In this document: positions 8,469-16,696 of the stretch, in pieces
Layout: each line of letters begins with the position of its first letter
Numbering within the stretch: the first letter of the stretch is position 1
From: Candidatus Binatia bacterium
Lineage (GTDB): Bacteria > Desulfobacterota > Binatia > Bin18
Reading direction: 5' to 3'
Assembly (NCBI GenBank): GCA_951812575.1
Contig: OX638322.1
Location: 1,859,925 to 1,923,924 of the forward strand
Length of the DNA stretch: 64,000 bases
Position numbers and translations under genes: made by a program
Notes under the pieces: model-generated
Databases searched by the model: none
Told to the model about the DNA's origin: nothing
What the model saw: only the letters and a program-made list of their open reading frames with translations

Positions 8469-9005
8469 TTATTCTCCCAAGACCTGGACCCCGGCCTCGG
8501 CGCAGGAAATGTCCTGTTCGACCGTCCCGCCCCCGACGCCAATGCCTCCAACGACTTCGCCGTCTATGGTAATGGGCAGCCCGCCACCAACCACGGTTGC
8601 TCCCTCAAAATGGGACAATCCCACTAACAGGGCCGGGTCGTCTTTGATGGCATTGTAAAAATCGGCCGTGCCAAATCCGAATAGCGCGGTATACGCCTTG
8701 CGTTGACTGCCTTCGATGCCGAGGAGTGGAGCACCGTCCATGCGGGCGAAAGCTTTCAGATGCCCGCCGTCATCAACGACCGCCACATTTTGCTTGACGC
8801 CCAGTTCTTTGGCGCGGGCGACCGCCGCTTCGACCATCCGCGCCGCCAGGGCATGGGTAATCGTTTTTTTGGTATAGGTTGTCTGCGGGCTCTGTTTCGC
8901 GTCTTCAGCACTGCCGACCGCAGGCGTCAGCGCGATGGAGGCAGAAACGGCAACACACAAGAGCAGAAAAGACCCTCCGGAAAAGACATTTCTGAGTTGA
9001 GTCAT
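8469..9005 (-). CDS. Secreted GlcG/HbpS family haem-binding-like protein
   Basis: The 178-residue product has a signal peptide (residues 1-31, ending VGSAED) and one GlcG/HbpS domain, with the family pattern VAVVDDGGHLKAFARMDGA followed by SQRKAYTAL and a C-terminal GGxPI...GGIGVGGG segment. HbpS proteins bind haem or degradation products of it; GlcG is linked to glycolate use, role unclear. The frame continues upstream to 9101, but the ATG at 9005 has an AAAGGTGGG site and starts the signal peptide. The gene is downstream of the MerA-like flavoprotein with 74 bases between. A cytosolic relative starts at 63775. Confidence 0.85.
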   Translation of the reverse strand: MTQLRNVFSGGSFLLLCVAVSASIALTPAVGSAEDAKQSPQTTYTKKTITHALAARMVEAAVARAKELGVKQNVAVVDDGGHLKAFARMDGAPLLGIEGSQRKAYTALFGFGTADFYNAIKDDPALLVGLSHFEGATVVGGGLPITIDGEVVGGIGVGGGTVEQDISCAEAGVQVLGE

Positions 9006-9079
9006 GGGGCGTCCCACCTTTCTTGGCGCGCAGCGCGTCGCGCGCCAACTCCGTATCTGACCATTATGAGCGAACCTCC

Positions 9080-10597
9080 CTAGCGCGTCCAGGCCAGCCA
9101 TCTGGTGAAGAGCGATTTGACCCGAGGGGTCAGCCGGGTACGATTATAGGCGTCTGCGGCGCGCTTTATCGCTTCGGCCTGGGTGGGATAGGCATGAATG
9201 GTCCTGGCCAGGGTGCCGAGCCCCAGGCCGCCGACCATGGCCAGGGTCAGCTCCGAGATCATTTCGCCGGCGTGCCGGGCCACAATCGTTGCGCCCAGAA
9301 TGGTATCCTTGCCGGCCTTGGTGTGGATTTTCACAAAGCCTTCGGTATCGCCTTCGAGCACGGCTCGGTCGACCTGTCCCATCTCCTGGTAAAAAGTTTG
9401 GATGGCAATGCCCTGTTTTTCCGCTTCATGTGCATACAGACCGACATGCGCGATTTCAGGGTCGGTATAGGTACACCACGGCACGGTTAAGGCGTTCGCT
9501 TTTGCCCGTCCAACGAATAGGGTGTTCTGGATCACAACGCGGGCCAGGGCATCCGCCATATGGGTGAACTTATACGGCGAGCAGATATCTCCTGCGGCAT
9601 AAATACGAGGGTTGGTCGTCTGAAGTCGATCATCGACCTTCACTCCCTGTTTGGTATCAAACTCCACGTCGACAGCCTCCAGGTTCAGTCCCTCGACGTT
9701 GGGAGCGCGACCCACTCCGAGCAGGACGGCATCCACGCGGACCTCTTCTCGCTGTCCATCCTTTTTCACCCGAAGCACTGTATCCTGGCCGTCCCGCTCC
9801 ACCCCAGTGAGCTGACAGCCGAGAACGAGTGAGACCCCGTCCCGAATCAGCGCGGCCTGGATGAGGGCTGCAGCGTCCTTGTCCTCGCGGATGAGGATCT
9901 GGGGCATCACTTCCAGGAGGGTGACCTGCGACCCAAAGCGGGCGAACGCCTGCGTCATTTCACAGCCGATCGGACCGGCGCCGATGATGGCCAACCGTTT
10001 AGGGAGTTCGGTTAAGGAAAAGACGGTTTCGTTGGTCAGATAACCCACTTCCGCCAGACCGGGAATAGGCAGGGGCATGGCCCGGGCGCCCGTGGCGATA
10101 ACCGCTCGATGGAAACGCAGGTGCCGGCCGTCGACCTCCACGCTGTCCGAATCGACAAAACGTCCTTCGCCCAGAAAGACATCCACGCCAAGTTCGTCAC
10201 GATAGCGCTGTGCCGAGTCGTGCGGACTGATTTCCGAGCGGAGCCGGCGCATCCGTTCCATGACCGCCGGAAAATTCACTCGGGCCCCATCAGGCACTTC
10301 GACGCCATACTGACCCGCGTCCCGGACATCCGCAGCGGCGCGGGCCGCCCGGAGCAGAGCTTTGGACGGCACGCAGCCGACGTTCAGGCAGTCGCCGCCC
10401 AAATGTTCCCGTTCCACCAGGGCAACCTTGGCTCCCAGGCCGGCCGCGCCAGCCGCCGTAATCAGGCCGGCCGTGCCGCCACCCAGGACGACCAGGTTGT
10501 AACTCGACGCTGGCTCCGGATTCGTCCAGTCGCGGGGGTGGACGTTAGCAACAAGGGATTGGTTATACACGTCTTCAAGGAATGCAATGGTCGTCAT
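9080..10597 (-). CDS. Mercuric reductase-like pyridine nucleotide-disulfide oxidoreductase
   Basis: The 505-residue flavoprotein has an FAD motif GGGTAG at 39-44, the redox-active pair C70/C75 in GGDCLNVGCVPSK, a second Rossmann motif (AIIGAGPIGCEM, about residue 205) for NAD(P)H and the AAGD motif before the dimer domain. It belongs with dihydrolipoamide dehydrogenases and MerA-like enzymes. The C-terminal Cys pair needed to bind Hg(II) in true MerA is absent, so mercury reduction is unlikely; the N-terminal extension of about 30 residues is typical of the MerA-like uncharacterised clade. A strong AGGAGGAG site precedes the ATG. No lipoyl-complex genes are adjacent. Confidence 0.85.
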   Translation of the reverse strand: MTTIAFLEDVYNQSLVANVHPRDWTNPEPASSYNLVVLGGGTAGLITAAGAAGLGAKVALVEREHLGGDCLNVGCVPSKALLRAARAAADVRDAGQYGVEVPDGARVNFPAVMERMRRLRSEISPHDSAQRYRDELGVDVFLGEGRFVDSDSVEVDGRHLRFHRAVIATGARAMPLPIPGLAEVGYLTNETVFSLTELPKRLAIIGAGPIGCEMTQAFARFGSQVTLLEVMPQILIREDKDAAALIQAALIRDGVSLVLGCQLTGVERDGQDTVLRVKKDGQREEVRVDAVLLGVGRAPNVEGLNLEAVDVEFDTKQGVKVDDRLQTTNPRIYAAGDICSPYKFTHMADALARVVIQNTLFVGRAKANALTVPWCTYTDPEIAHVGLYAHEAEKQGIAIQTFYQEMGQVDRAVLEGDTEGFVKIHTKAGKDTILGATIVARHAGEMISELTLAMVGGLGLGTLARTIHAYPTQAEAIKRAADAYNRTRLTPRVKSLFTRWLAWTR

Positions 10598-11066
10598 ACG
10601 GCTCCTCCTGCGGTGTTCAGGGCTCCTAAGAACAGGGTACGCGGGATAGTCCGGTTTACAAGGAGGGGAGGCAACGAAAGGGTCCCTCCCGATAGCGGAC
10701 GCTGCCTCTGACTGTTCCCCCTCGGGAGGGGTGCTGCTTATGGTGTCGATGGCTCCCTACGGCCTGTCCGCTCGTGCCCTCACCCGGCCCTGCGGGCCAC
10801 CCTCTCCCAGGGGGCGAGGGTAACAAAAGCCCCTCTCCCGCTGGGAGAGGGGTTGGGGTGAGGGCCAAACCGCCAGACAAGTTCATTGGCATCATACGTC
10901 TCGGGAGGGGTGGCCGTAGGCCGGGGTGGGTTCCTGCCTCGCCCGTTACCGATAGGAACCCACCCCACCGCTACGCGGCACGGGGATAGGAGCGGCGCAA
11001 ATAAAAGAAATTGCTTGCACCCGGACAAGCCGAGCTTATAGGATGGCCGGGCGCTCAGGAGGGAGT
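10598..11066. repeat. Gene-free intergenic region filled with G+C-rich palindromic repeats
   Basis: This 469-base interval has no credible gene. From 10777 to 10864 lies a large inverted pair built on CCCTCAC/GTGAGGG and CCCTCTCCC/GGGAGAGGG. From about 10903 to 10986 two copies of the element seen at 7513-7553 face each other (GGGGTGGGTTCC ... GGAACCCACCCC). Divergent genes flank the region, so promoters for both must lie at its edges, but I could not pick convincing hexamers. Confidence 0.75.
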
Positions 11067-12245
11067 ATGGCTTACACAGCGGATGTCGTGATTATCGGTG
11101 CGGGGGTGACCGGAGCGAGCATTGCCTTCAACCTCGCCACCCGGGGGATCACCAATGTCGTCGTCCTGGAGAAAAACTTTATCGCCTCCGGGGCCACCGG
11201 CAAAAGCTCGGCCTGTATTCGCCAACACTATTCAACCGAGGTGACCGCGCGCATGGTGCGGCGCAGCCTGGACGTGTTTGAAAACTTCGGCGATGTGGTC
11301 GGCGGGTCGGCCGGTTTCAGGCGAACGGGCTATCTGATGGGGGTGCCCGAGCCGGACCTCGACGCGCTCAAGAAGGTTGTGGCCATGCAACGCCGCGTCG
11401 GGATCAACACCCGCTTTATCTCTCCAGAAGAAATCCGCGAAATCGAACCGCGCACGCGCGTGGAAGACCTGGCCGGCGGGGCCTGGGAGCCGGACTCCGG
11501 CTACGCCGACCCGTCCGACACCACCTCGTCCTTTATCCGACGGGCACGCGAGCTGGGCGTGCAGGTCCACCAGGGAACCGAGGTTACCGGCATCCAACTG
11601 GTGGGCGGCGCGGTGGCCGAGGTCGTCACCAATAAAGGGCGCTTTTCCACGCCCACGGTCATTGACGCGGCCGGCGCCTGGGGCGACCGGATTGCGGCCA
11701 TGGTGGAGGTAGCGATTCCCCTGACCGTGTGCCGCCACAATATCTGTTTTGTCAAGCGGCCCGCCGAGGCCGCCGAGCGGCATCCCCTGTTTTACGACTT
11801 CGTCAGTCAGGTCTATACGCGGCCCGAGGGCGCGGACCTGACCCTGGTCGGCTCGCTCGACCCGATTGAACTCAACGACCGGGTCGACCCCGACCACTAC
11901 GACCACGGCGTCAGCTATGACAGAACGGTTGAGATGACGGGCCAGGTCACGCATCGTTTCCCCCGCTTTGAGACCGGCTATTTCCACAGCGGCTACTCGG
12001 GATTTTTCGATGTCATGCCCGACTGGCACCCTATTCTGGACGCCGTACCGGGGATAGGCGGCATGTATATGGCCGTCGGCTTCAGCGGCCACGGCTTCAA
12101 GCTGGCCCCGGCGGTGGGCGAGATGATGGCCGAGCTGATTATCAACGGCAAGCAGCCGGGCACGGATATCGACGCCTTTCGCTTTACCCGTTTTGCGGAG
12201 AAACAACCCATCCGGGGTATGTATGACGAGGGCTTGATGGGCTAG
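11067..12245 (+). CDS. DAO-family FAD-dependent oxidoreductase (sarcosine oxidase beta-like)
   Basis: The 392-residue product has the FAD dinucleotide motif VVIIGAGVTGAS (GxGxxG at 11-16) and the DAO C-terminal pattern with FxGHGFKLAPAVGEMMAEL near residues 330-350. Enzymes of this family oxidise N-methyl or amino groups of small amines and amino acids. I chose the ATG at 11067, which follows AGGAGGG, over an ATG eight codons earlier. It leads the Rieske and M29-like genes, and a role in demethylating or deaminating the same substrate is inferred from this position only. Confidence 0.85.
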   Translation: MAYTADVVIIGAGVTGASIAFNLATRGITNVVVLEKNFIASGATGKSSACIRQHYSTEVTARMVRRSLDVFENFGDVVGGSAGFRRTGYLMGVPEPDLDALKKVVAMQRRVGINTRFISPEEIREIEPRTRVEDLAGGAWEPDSGYADPSDTTSSFIRRARELGVQVHQGTEVTGIQLVGGAVAEVVTNKGRFSTPTVIDAAGAWGDRIAAMVEVAIPLTVCRHNICFVKRPAEAAERHPLFYDFVSQVYTRPEGADLTLVGSLDPIELNDRVDPDHYDHGVSYDRTVEMTGQVTHRFPRFETGYFHSGYSGFFDVMPDWHPILDAVPGIGGMYMAVGFSGHGFKLAPAVGEMMAELIINGKQPGTDIDAFRFTRFAEKQPIRGMYDEGLMG

Positions 12246-12251
12246 AGGGGT

Positions 12252-12276
12252 GCGGGCAGGATGCCCGCGCTCCCAG
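12252..12276. repeat. Short hairpin repeat after the DAO gene
   Basis: GCGGGC-AGGAT-GCCCGC forms a perfect 6-base stem and is followed by GCTCCCAG. A second copy at 13508-13532 differs in one loop base. The two copies bracket the Rieske gene and may stabilise or end transcripts. Confidence 0.7.
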
Positions 12277-12300
12277 TGAAGAGAAAAGAGAGAAAGAGCT

Positions 12301-13467
12301 ATGACACAACTACCCCAACCCGTTCGTGAGGGAGCCGTCCGGACCCAGCAGCCGCTGTCCCAGGCGCGGCATATGCCGGCCCATTTTTACACCTCGCCCG
12401 AGATTCATGCGCGCGAGAAAGAACGCATCTTTCAAAAAGAATGGCTATGCATGGGCCGGGTCGAAGAGCTGGACCAGCCGGGTAGCTATTTGACCTTTCG
12501 GGTGGCGGGCGAGCCGATTGTCATCTGTAAAGACCGCCAGGGGGAGCTTCGAGCCTTCTCCAATGTGTGCCGCCACCGGGGGACGCAGATCGCATTTGGC
12601 GAGCCCGACAACGGCACCCCGTTTGGCAAGGGCTGTGACAAGGCATTGTCGTGTCCCTACCACGGCTGGACGTACGATATGGACGGCCGGCTGCTCAACG
12701 CGCCCCACTCCGCGGAAATGGAGGGCTTTGACACCAAGGATTTCGGCCTGATTCCCTTACGGATCGAGACCTGGGCGGGCTTTCTGTTTATCAATTTCGA
12801 CCCTGCCGCGCGGAGTTTGATGGATGTCCTGAACGAGATGGACTTTCCCCGGACCTATCAGCCCTACCGCTATGAAGACTTTCGCCTGGCGAGCAAGTTC
12901 TCGTTCGAGTTGGATTGTAACTGGAAGTTCGTGAACGAAAACCTGACCGATATCTACCATATTGCCGTGCTCCACGTGAACACCTTCGGCCCCTGGCAGC
13001 CGCTGGAGTCCTACGAGTTTCGACCCGTGCGGGGTGGCTATCACGGTTATTTCAAGGGTAAGACCCTGGCGCCGAACGGCGACTCGCTGTTCGGGACGAT
13101 CCCCTGGATTTCGGGCAAACTGGCCGAGGGCGGTTATTCCAGCCATCTGCGGCCGAACATCCCCTGGTTTCCGCGGCATGACTTTCTGTGCTTTATGTCG
13201 GTCTGGCCGGGCGAGAGCGTCGATAAAACGGTCGGCGTTTCGTATCAGCTCTTTCCCAAGCAGCATTTCGAGCTACCCGATTTTCGGAAAAAGGTGGACA
13301 TCTATGACGACTTTCTCAAGGAGTTCCTGGCCGAAGACATTCTGATGATCAAGTCGCTTCAGCAGGGCATGGATTCCAAGTATTTCCAACCCGGTCCCAT
13401 GTCCCGCTTTGAGGTCGCCATTCATAGTATCGCCAACTATTATCTCGAACGCCTCGAAGCCGAGTAA
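12301..13467 (+). CDS. Rieske non-haem iron oxygenase, alpha subunit
   Basis: The 388-residue protein has a Rieske [2Fe-2S] site with C90-x-H92 (CRHRG) and C118-x-x-H121 (CPYHGW), and the mononuclear iron site NENLTDIYHIAVLH with D217 bridging, H220 and H225 as ligands. Such enzymes hydroxylate aromatic rings or oxidatively demethylate N- or O-methyl groups, using electrons from a reductase that is not encoded nearby. It lies between the DAO oxidoreductase and an M29/NicX-like gene. The long loop between the two Rieske ligand pairs (about 25 residues) is larger than in most members. Substrate unknown. Confidence 0.93.
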   Translation: MTQLPQPVREGAVRTQQPLSQARHMPAHFYTSPEIHAREKERIFQKEWLCMGRVEELDQPGSYLTFRVAGEPIVICKDRQGELRAFSNVCRHRGTQIAFGEPDNGTPFGKGCDKALSCPYHGWTYDMDGRLLNAPHSAEMEGFDTKDFGLIPLRIETWAGFLFINFDPAARSLMDVLNEMDFPRTYQPYRYEDFRLASKFSFELDCNWKFVNENLTDIYHIAVLHVNTFGPWQPLESYEFRPVRGGYHGYFKGKTLAPNGDSLFGTIPWISGKLAEGGYSSHLRPNIPWFPRHDFLCFMSVWPGESVDKTVGVSYQLFPKQHFELPDFRKKVDIYDDFLKEFLAEDILMIKSLQQGMDSKYFQPGPMSRFEVAIHSIANYYLERLEAE

Positions 13468-13507
13468 TCCGGGAGTGCTGGCTTCCAGCCGACAAGAGAA
13501 AAAGACG

Positions 13508-13532
13508 GCGGGCAAGATGCCCGCGCTCCCAG
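13508..13532. repeat. Short hairpin repeat after the Rieske gene
   Basis: GCGGGC-AAGAT-GCCCGC followed by GCTCCCAG is the second copy of the element at 12252-12276. It lies 25 bases before the next start codon and does not overlap its AGGAGGG site. Confidence 0.7.
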
Positions 13533-13556
13533 GAAGAAACACAGGAGGGTAGCCCA

Positions 13557-14594
13557 GTGATTACCAATCTCGGACCGGAACTCACTCAAGCCGCGGACGC
13601 CATGATTCGTGATGTCCTGCTGGTCCAGTCGGGCGAGACTGTGCTGATCACCGCAGATACGGCCTCAGACATGCAGACGGTTGAGGCCATCCAGAACGCG
13701 GCTCGCAATCTGGATACGCCGGTGGCCCTGCTTATCTCTCCGCAACTCCCCTTTCAGGGCGCGCTGGGCGACCCCTATATTTCCGATCCGGTCCGGGCTG
13801 CGGTCACGAACTGTGACGTATGGATAGACCTGGCCTTCCCCTATATGGCCGGCTCGAATGCGTTTGACGCGGCCATGCAGAACAAGCGCACCCGTTATTA
13901 TCTGGCCGCGGGTCTGAACGCCGAGTCCACGGTCCGGCTGTTCGGCAAGGTCCACCTCGACACCCTGTTTACCGTCACCCAAGCCTTTGACGCCTTGCTG
14001 GTCGAGAAAAAGGGTGCCCAGGGCCGCATCACCAATCCGGTCGGGACGGATGTCAGCTTCACCGTTGGTGAGCCCATGGCCATGGGTACGGGCCGCGCCA
14101 ACGGACCGGGTGCCCTGTTTGTCCCCGGCACGGTCATGATCATGCCCAAGGAAGACTCGGTCAAAGGCGTGGTCAAGTTCGACACCGTCTTCCACGAGTA
14201 CTACACCCCGCTGGAAGAGCCGATCAGCCTGACCATAGACGGAACCGTGCAGGACGTGTCGGGCGGCGTGGCCGAGGGCACCGTGCTGGAGCGCTCGTTG
14301 CGGCGGGCCAGCGGCGAGGGGTTGGGCTATATCATTCACTTCACCTGCGGCATCCATCCTGCCGCGCGCTACACAGGTAACTGTTTTCTTGAGGACCAGC
14401 GCGTGCTGGGCTATAACGCGGTCGGCTTGGGCCTGCCGTTCTGGATGCCCGGCGGCGGCGAGAACCATCCCGACGCCGTGCTGTCAAAGCAATCGCTCTG
14501 GCTCGACGGCGAGCAGATCGTCAAAGACGGCATCATTGTCGGTCCCCCCGACCTGGCGGAACTCGCTCAGGACCTGCAACCGCTGTATCGCTAA
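13557..14594 (+). CDS. M29 aminopeptidase/2,5-dihydroxypyridine dioxygenase (NicX)-like protein
   Basis: This 345-residue protein resembles the M29 metallopeptidase fold that includes NicX, the Fe(II) enzyme opening 2,5-dihydroxypyridine. The conserved C-terminal half has NPVGTDVSF around 160-168, an HFTCGIHPAARYTGN segment near 261-275 and GENHPD near 302, which supply candidate metal ligands. The GTG start at 13557 follows AGGAGGG by eight bases. It is the most divergent of three paralogues in the window (others at 26774 and 29923), and each lies next to a Rieske oxygenase. Peptidase activity is possible, but the setting favours ring cleavage. Exact ligands cannot be assigned without an alignment. 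Confidence 0.65.
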   Translation: MITNLGPELTQAADAMIRDVLLVQSGETVLITADTASDMQTVEAIQNAARNLDTPVALLISPQLPFQGALGDPYISDPVRAAVTNCDVWIDLAFPYMAGSNAFDAAMQNKRTRYYLAAGLNAESTVRLFGKVHLDTLFTVTQAFDALLVEKKGAQGRITNPVGTDVSFTVGEPMAMGTGRANGPGALFVPGTVMIMPKEDSVKGVVKFDTVFHEYYTPLEEPISLTIDGTVQDVSGGVAEGTVLERSLRRASGEGLGYIIHFTCGIHPAARYTGNCFLEDQRVLGYNAVGLGLPFWMPGGGENHPDAVLSKQSLWLDGEQIVKDGIIVGPPDLAELAQDLQPLYR

Positions 14595-14598
14595 ACTT

Positions 14599-14637
14599 CC
14601 CCTCCTCGGAGGGGTGCCGCGTAGCGGTGGGGTGGGT
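14599..14637. repeat. G+C-rich interspersed repeat, copy after the M29-like gene
   Basis: It repeats the element at 7513-7553: a CCCCTCC/GGAGGGG hairpin, then GTGCCGCGTAGCGG and GGGGTGGGT. It lies between the convergent ends of the M29-like gene and higA and may serve both as a terminator, although no T-run follows. Confidence 0.7.
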
Positions 14638-14643
14638 AACCGC

Positions 14644-14949
14644 TTAGACAGGATTATAGCGCTGAACACTGATCTCATGCGCTCGGGTGCGCATCTGCGA
14701 TGCGTCGTACCATGCCTGCATTCGTAGGAGCAGGTCCATGCTCACGTCAAACGCTTGTTCGACCCGAAATGCCATCTCCGGCGATAAGGTGGCCTTGGCG
14801 TTCAAGACTGCCGAAAGTGTTGCTCGTCGCACACCAAGAATTGCGGCTGCTTTTGTGATGCTCAGCCCTAACTCTTCAATGACCTCGGCGCGGATGAAAT
14901 CACCTGGGTGAGAAGGGGCCATATTCACTTTGATGCCGTTGGTCTCCAT
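14644..14949 (-). CDS. higA: HigA-type antitoxin (XRE helix-turn-helix)
   Basis: The 101-residue protein has the HigA pattern HPGDFIRAEVIEELGLSITKAAAILGV followed by the recognition helix RRATLSAVLNAKATLSPEMAFRVEQAF, as in antitoxins that bind and repress the operon promoter. Its ATG overlaps the toxin stop (TGATG), so toxin is translated first, the order typical of higBA. An internal Met at residue 10 is an alternative start. It ends next to a palindromic repeat. Confidence 0.9.
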   Translation of the reverse strand: METNGIKVNMAPSHPGDFIRAEVIEELGLSITKAAAILGVRRATLSAVLNAKATLSPEMAFRVEQAFDVSMDLLLRMQAWYDASQMRTRAHEISVQRYNPV

Positions 14950-15239
14950 CAGTGGTAATCCTCCAAGTTCAAATGGTTAATAGTGCCGTCCTCTTCTTCA
15001 AACGTGATCCGCCAATTGCCGGATACTGAAACGCTCCATTCGTTCTGCCGGTCACCTGAGAGTCGGTGGACACGCCAGCCGCGAGGGGCATTGTCAATAA
15101 AGCTGTCCAAATCGTCAGCCAGAATGAGCACCGTCAAAATCCTGCGAATCCGATTAGCCAAGTTGTGTCTCAAAAACCGTGGGTCGTTGTTCTCAATAAG
15201 CCGACGTAAACCCCTGTGTCGGATAGAGCGTATGGTCAC
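14949..15239 (-). CDS. higB: HigB/RelE-family toxin (mRNA interferase)
   Basis: The product of 96 residues begins with RSIRHRGLRRLIENND and has the RelE-fold core GWRVHRLSGDRQNEWSVSVSGNWRITF, as in HigB toxins that cut translated mRNA on the ribosome. I place the start at the GTG at 15239, which fits the usual HigB N-terminus (two residues before IRHxGL), although the frame is open to an ATG at 15275. The gene is intact, with higA coupled downstream. The basic and aromatic residues needed for RelE-like activity appear present. Confidence 0.88.
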   Translation of the reverse strand: MTIRSIRHRGLRRLIENNDPRFLRHNLANRIRRILTVLILADDLDSFIDNAPRGWRVHRLSGDRQNEWSVSVSGNWRITFEEEDGTINHLNLEDYH

Positions 15240-15400
15240 ATCGCCAAGTGTACGGTTTGAGCGTACGCTCTTCAAGGTCCTTGTACGTCGGATTACGCTT
15301 CGCTAATCCAACCTACGACAACTCGGGCTTTTTCATATCTTAACCACGTCATCCCTGTGAGAGTATTTCCTGTGAGTCTTGAGGTGGGGGAAACAGCACC

Positions 15401-15601
15401 ATGGCGACAAATCTGGCAATAGACCCGCAACTGCTCGACAAGGCGTTCAAAGTCGGCGGCGAGAAAACGAAGGCAGCGACCGTCAACAGGGCCTTGCGGG
15501 AGTTCATTGCGCGGCGAGAGCAGGAACGGCTGCTTGAGTTGTTCGGCAAACTCGACTGGGACGCCAGATACGATTACAAGCGTGAACGGGCGCGCCGGTG
15601 A
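15401..15601 (+). CDS. vapB: VapB-type antitoxin, orphan
   Basis: The 66-residue product has the VapB/DUF2191 form: a short ribbon-helix-helix-like N-terminus (ATNLAIDPQLLDKAFKVGG), KTKAATVNRALREFIARRE and an acidic-aromatic C-terminal tail (GKLDWDARYDYKRERARR) that normally blocks the VapC active site. A GAGGTGGGG ribosome site lies about ten bases upstream of the ATG. The expected vapC follows in overlapping GTGA but is broken after seven codons, so this antitoxin has lost its cognate toxin. Confidence 0.85.
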   Translation: MATNLAIDPQLLDKAFKVGGEKTKAATVNRALREFIARREQERLLELFGKLDWDARYDYKRERARR

Positions 15602-15618
15602 CTATATTACTCTCGACA
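15598..15618 (+). pseudogene. vapC: vapC remnant, N-terminal codons only
   Basis: A GTG overlapping the vapB stop (GTGA) opens a frame reading V-T-I-L-L-S-T, close to the usual VapC start (MTILLDTS), where the Asp that binds Mg would come next; here it reads Ser-Thr and then passes straight into the repeat at 15618-15656. No PIN-domain sequence follows. The toxin seems to have been lost by repeat insertion or by a repeat-linked deletion. Confidence 0.6.
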
Positions 15619-15656
15619 CCCACCCCGGCCCTGCGGGCCACCCCTCCAAGGAAGGG
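15618..15656. repeat. G+C-rich repeat interrupting vapC
   Basis: The element reads ACCCACCCCGG, then a GGCCCTGCGGGCC hairpin, then CACCCCTCC and AAGGAAGGGA. It is the inverted form of the repeat at 7513-7553 with a different centre. It begins just after the seventh codon of the vapC remnant. Between here and the LLM gene at 15806 about 150 bases hold no gene I can support. Confidence 0.7.
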
Positions 15657-15805
15657 ATGAAGAGAAGAGAACGCCGGACCGTCCCGCTGCAAGGCAAGCT
15701 GGATCATCTGGCTCAACACTTTTTCCCTTGACCGGGTTCGGCTGGGCGCGCTAACGTCCATCCCAGACGCTTTCCAGGCTCGCGTTGAATAACCGGGAGA
15801 GACAC

Positions 15806-16684
15806 ATGCAATACGGGATACATGTCAATAGCGGGGCGGCTGTGACCGATCCCGCCGTGCTGCGGGATATGGCCCAGTTGGCGGAAGAACTGGGCTGCGA
15901 GTCCATCCTGATTGGCGACCACCTCCTGCCGCCGCAAAAAATTCAGACCCCGTTCCCGGTGAAGATGGACAATCCGCCATGGCATGTGTACCAGGAGCAG
16001 GATTGGCCGGACTGTTTTACTACCCTGGCGTTTCTGGCCGCCATCACGACGCGGGTGCGGTTGGGGGTGAGCGTGATTATCCTGCCCTACCGCCATCCCG
16101 TGGCCGTGACCAAGATGCTCACAACGCTGGATCGCTTGTCGAGCGGACGCATCATCTGTGGTGTTGGCATTGGCTGGCTGAAGGATGAGTTTGCGTTTCT
16201 TGGGGTTCCGTTCGAAGATCGTGCGGCTTTGAGCGAGGACTGTCTCAAGCTGATGAAAACCCTGTGGACGGACCCGCACCCGCGTCTCACCACCGCCTAT
16301 GGAAAAATTGATGCTGATGTAAATTTTGGGCCGCCGCCCGTTCAGCGGCCGCATCCGCCGATTTGGATCGGTGGCAATACCCTGCCGGCCCTGCGCCGCG
16401 TGGCGCGCTGGGGAGACGGCTGGCAGCCGGTTTTTCTCTCGCCCGAGACGATTCGGCAGAAAACCGAGACCTTACACACCCTGATGCAGGAGGCCGGGCG
16501 CGATGCGGCCCAGTTGGAGATTACCACCCTGGTCGGCTCGAATGTTTCCGTGGCCCAGGCGCAAACCTACCAGGCGGCAGGAGTGCAGGCCTTATACATG
16601 CTGACCACAACGGAGCAGCCGGATGAACTCTTTGCGCAGATGAAACAGTTTGTGGCGACCATGCGAGAAGTCGGCAACGACTAA
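15806..16684 (+). CDS. LLM-class (luciferase-like) F420/FMN-dependent oxidoreductase
   Basis: The 292-residue product has the luciferase-like barrel pattern: a GCESILIGDHLLPP segment near residues 26-40, TRVRLGVSVIILPYRHPVAVTKMLTTLDRLSSGRIICGVGIGW at about 75-117 and the RPHPPIWIGGNT motif near residue 178. The form is that of the F420-dependent subgroup. I use the ATG at 15806 after GGGAGAG, not the in-frame TTG upstream. It is 12 bases from the amidohydrolase gene downstream, and the two are probably cotranscribed. Substrate unknown. Confidence 0.88.
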   Translation: MQYGIHVNSGAAVTDPAVLRDMAQLAEELGCESILIGDHLLPPQKIQTPFPVKMDNPPWHVYQEQDWPDCFTTLAFLAAITTRVRLGVSVIILPYRHPVAVTKMLTTLDRLSSGRIICGVGIGWLKDEFAFLGVPFEDRAALSEDCLKLMKTLWTDPHPRLTTAYGKIDADVNFGPPPVQRPHPPIWIGGNTLPALRRVARWGDGWQPVFLSPETIRQKTETLHTLMQEAGRDAAQLEITTLVGSNVSVAQAQTYQAAGVQALYMLTTTEQPDELFAQMKQFVATMREVGND

Positions 16685-16696
16685 AGGAGAGACGCT

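Noticed and set aside
9080..10597. Calling the flavoprotein a true mercuric reductase (merA)
   Set aside because: The C-terminal vicinal cysteines that bind Hg(II) and the mer regulator and transport genes are missing.
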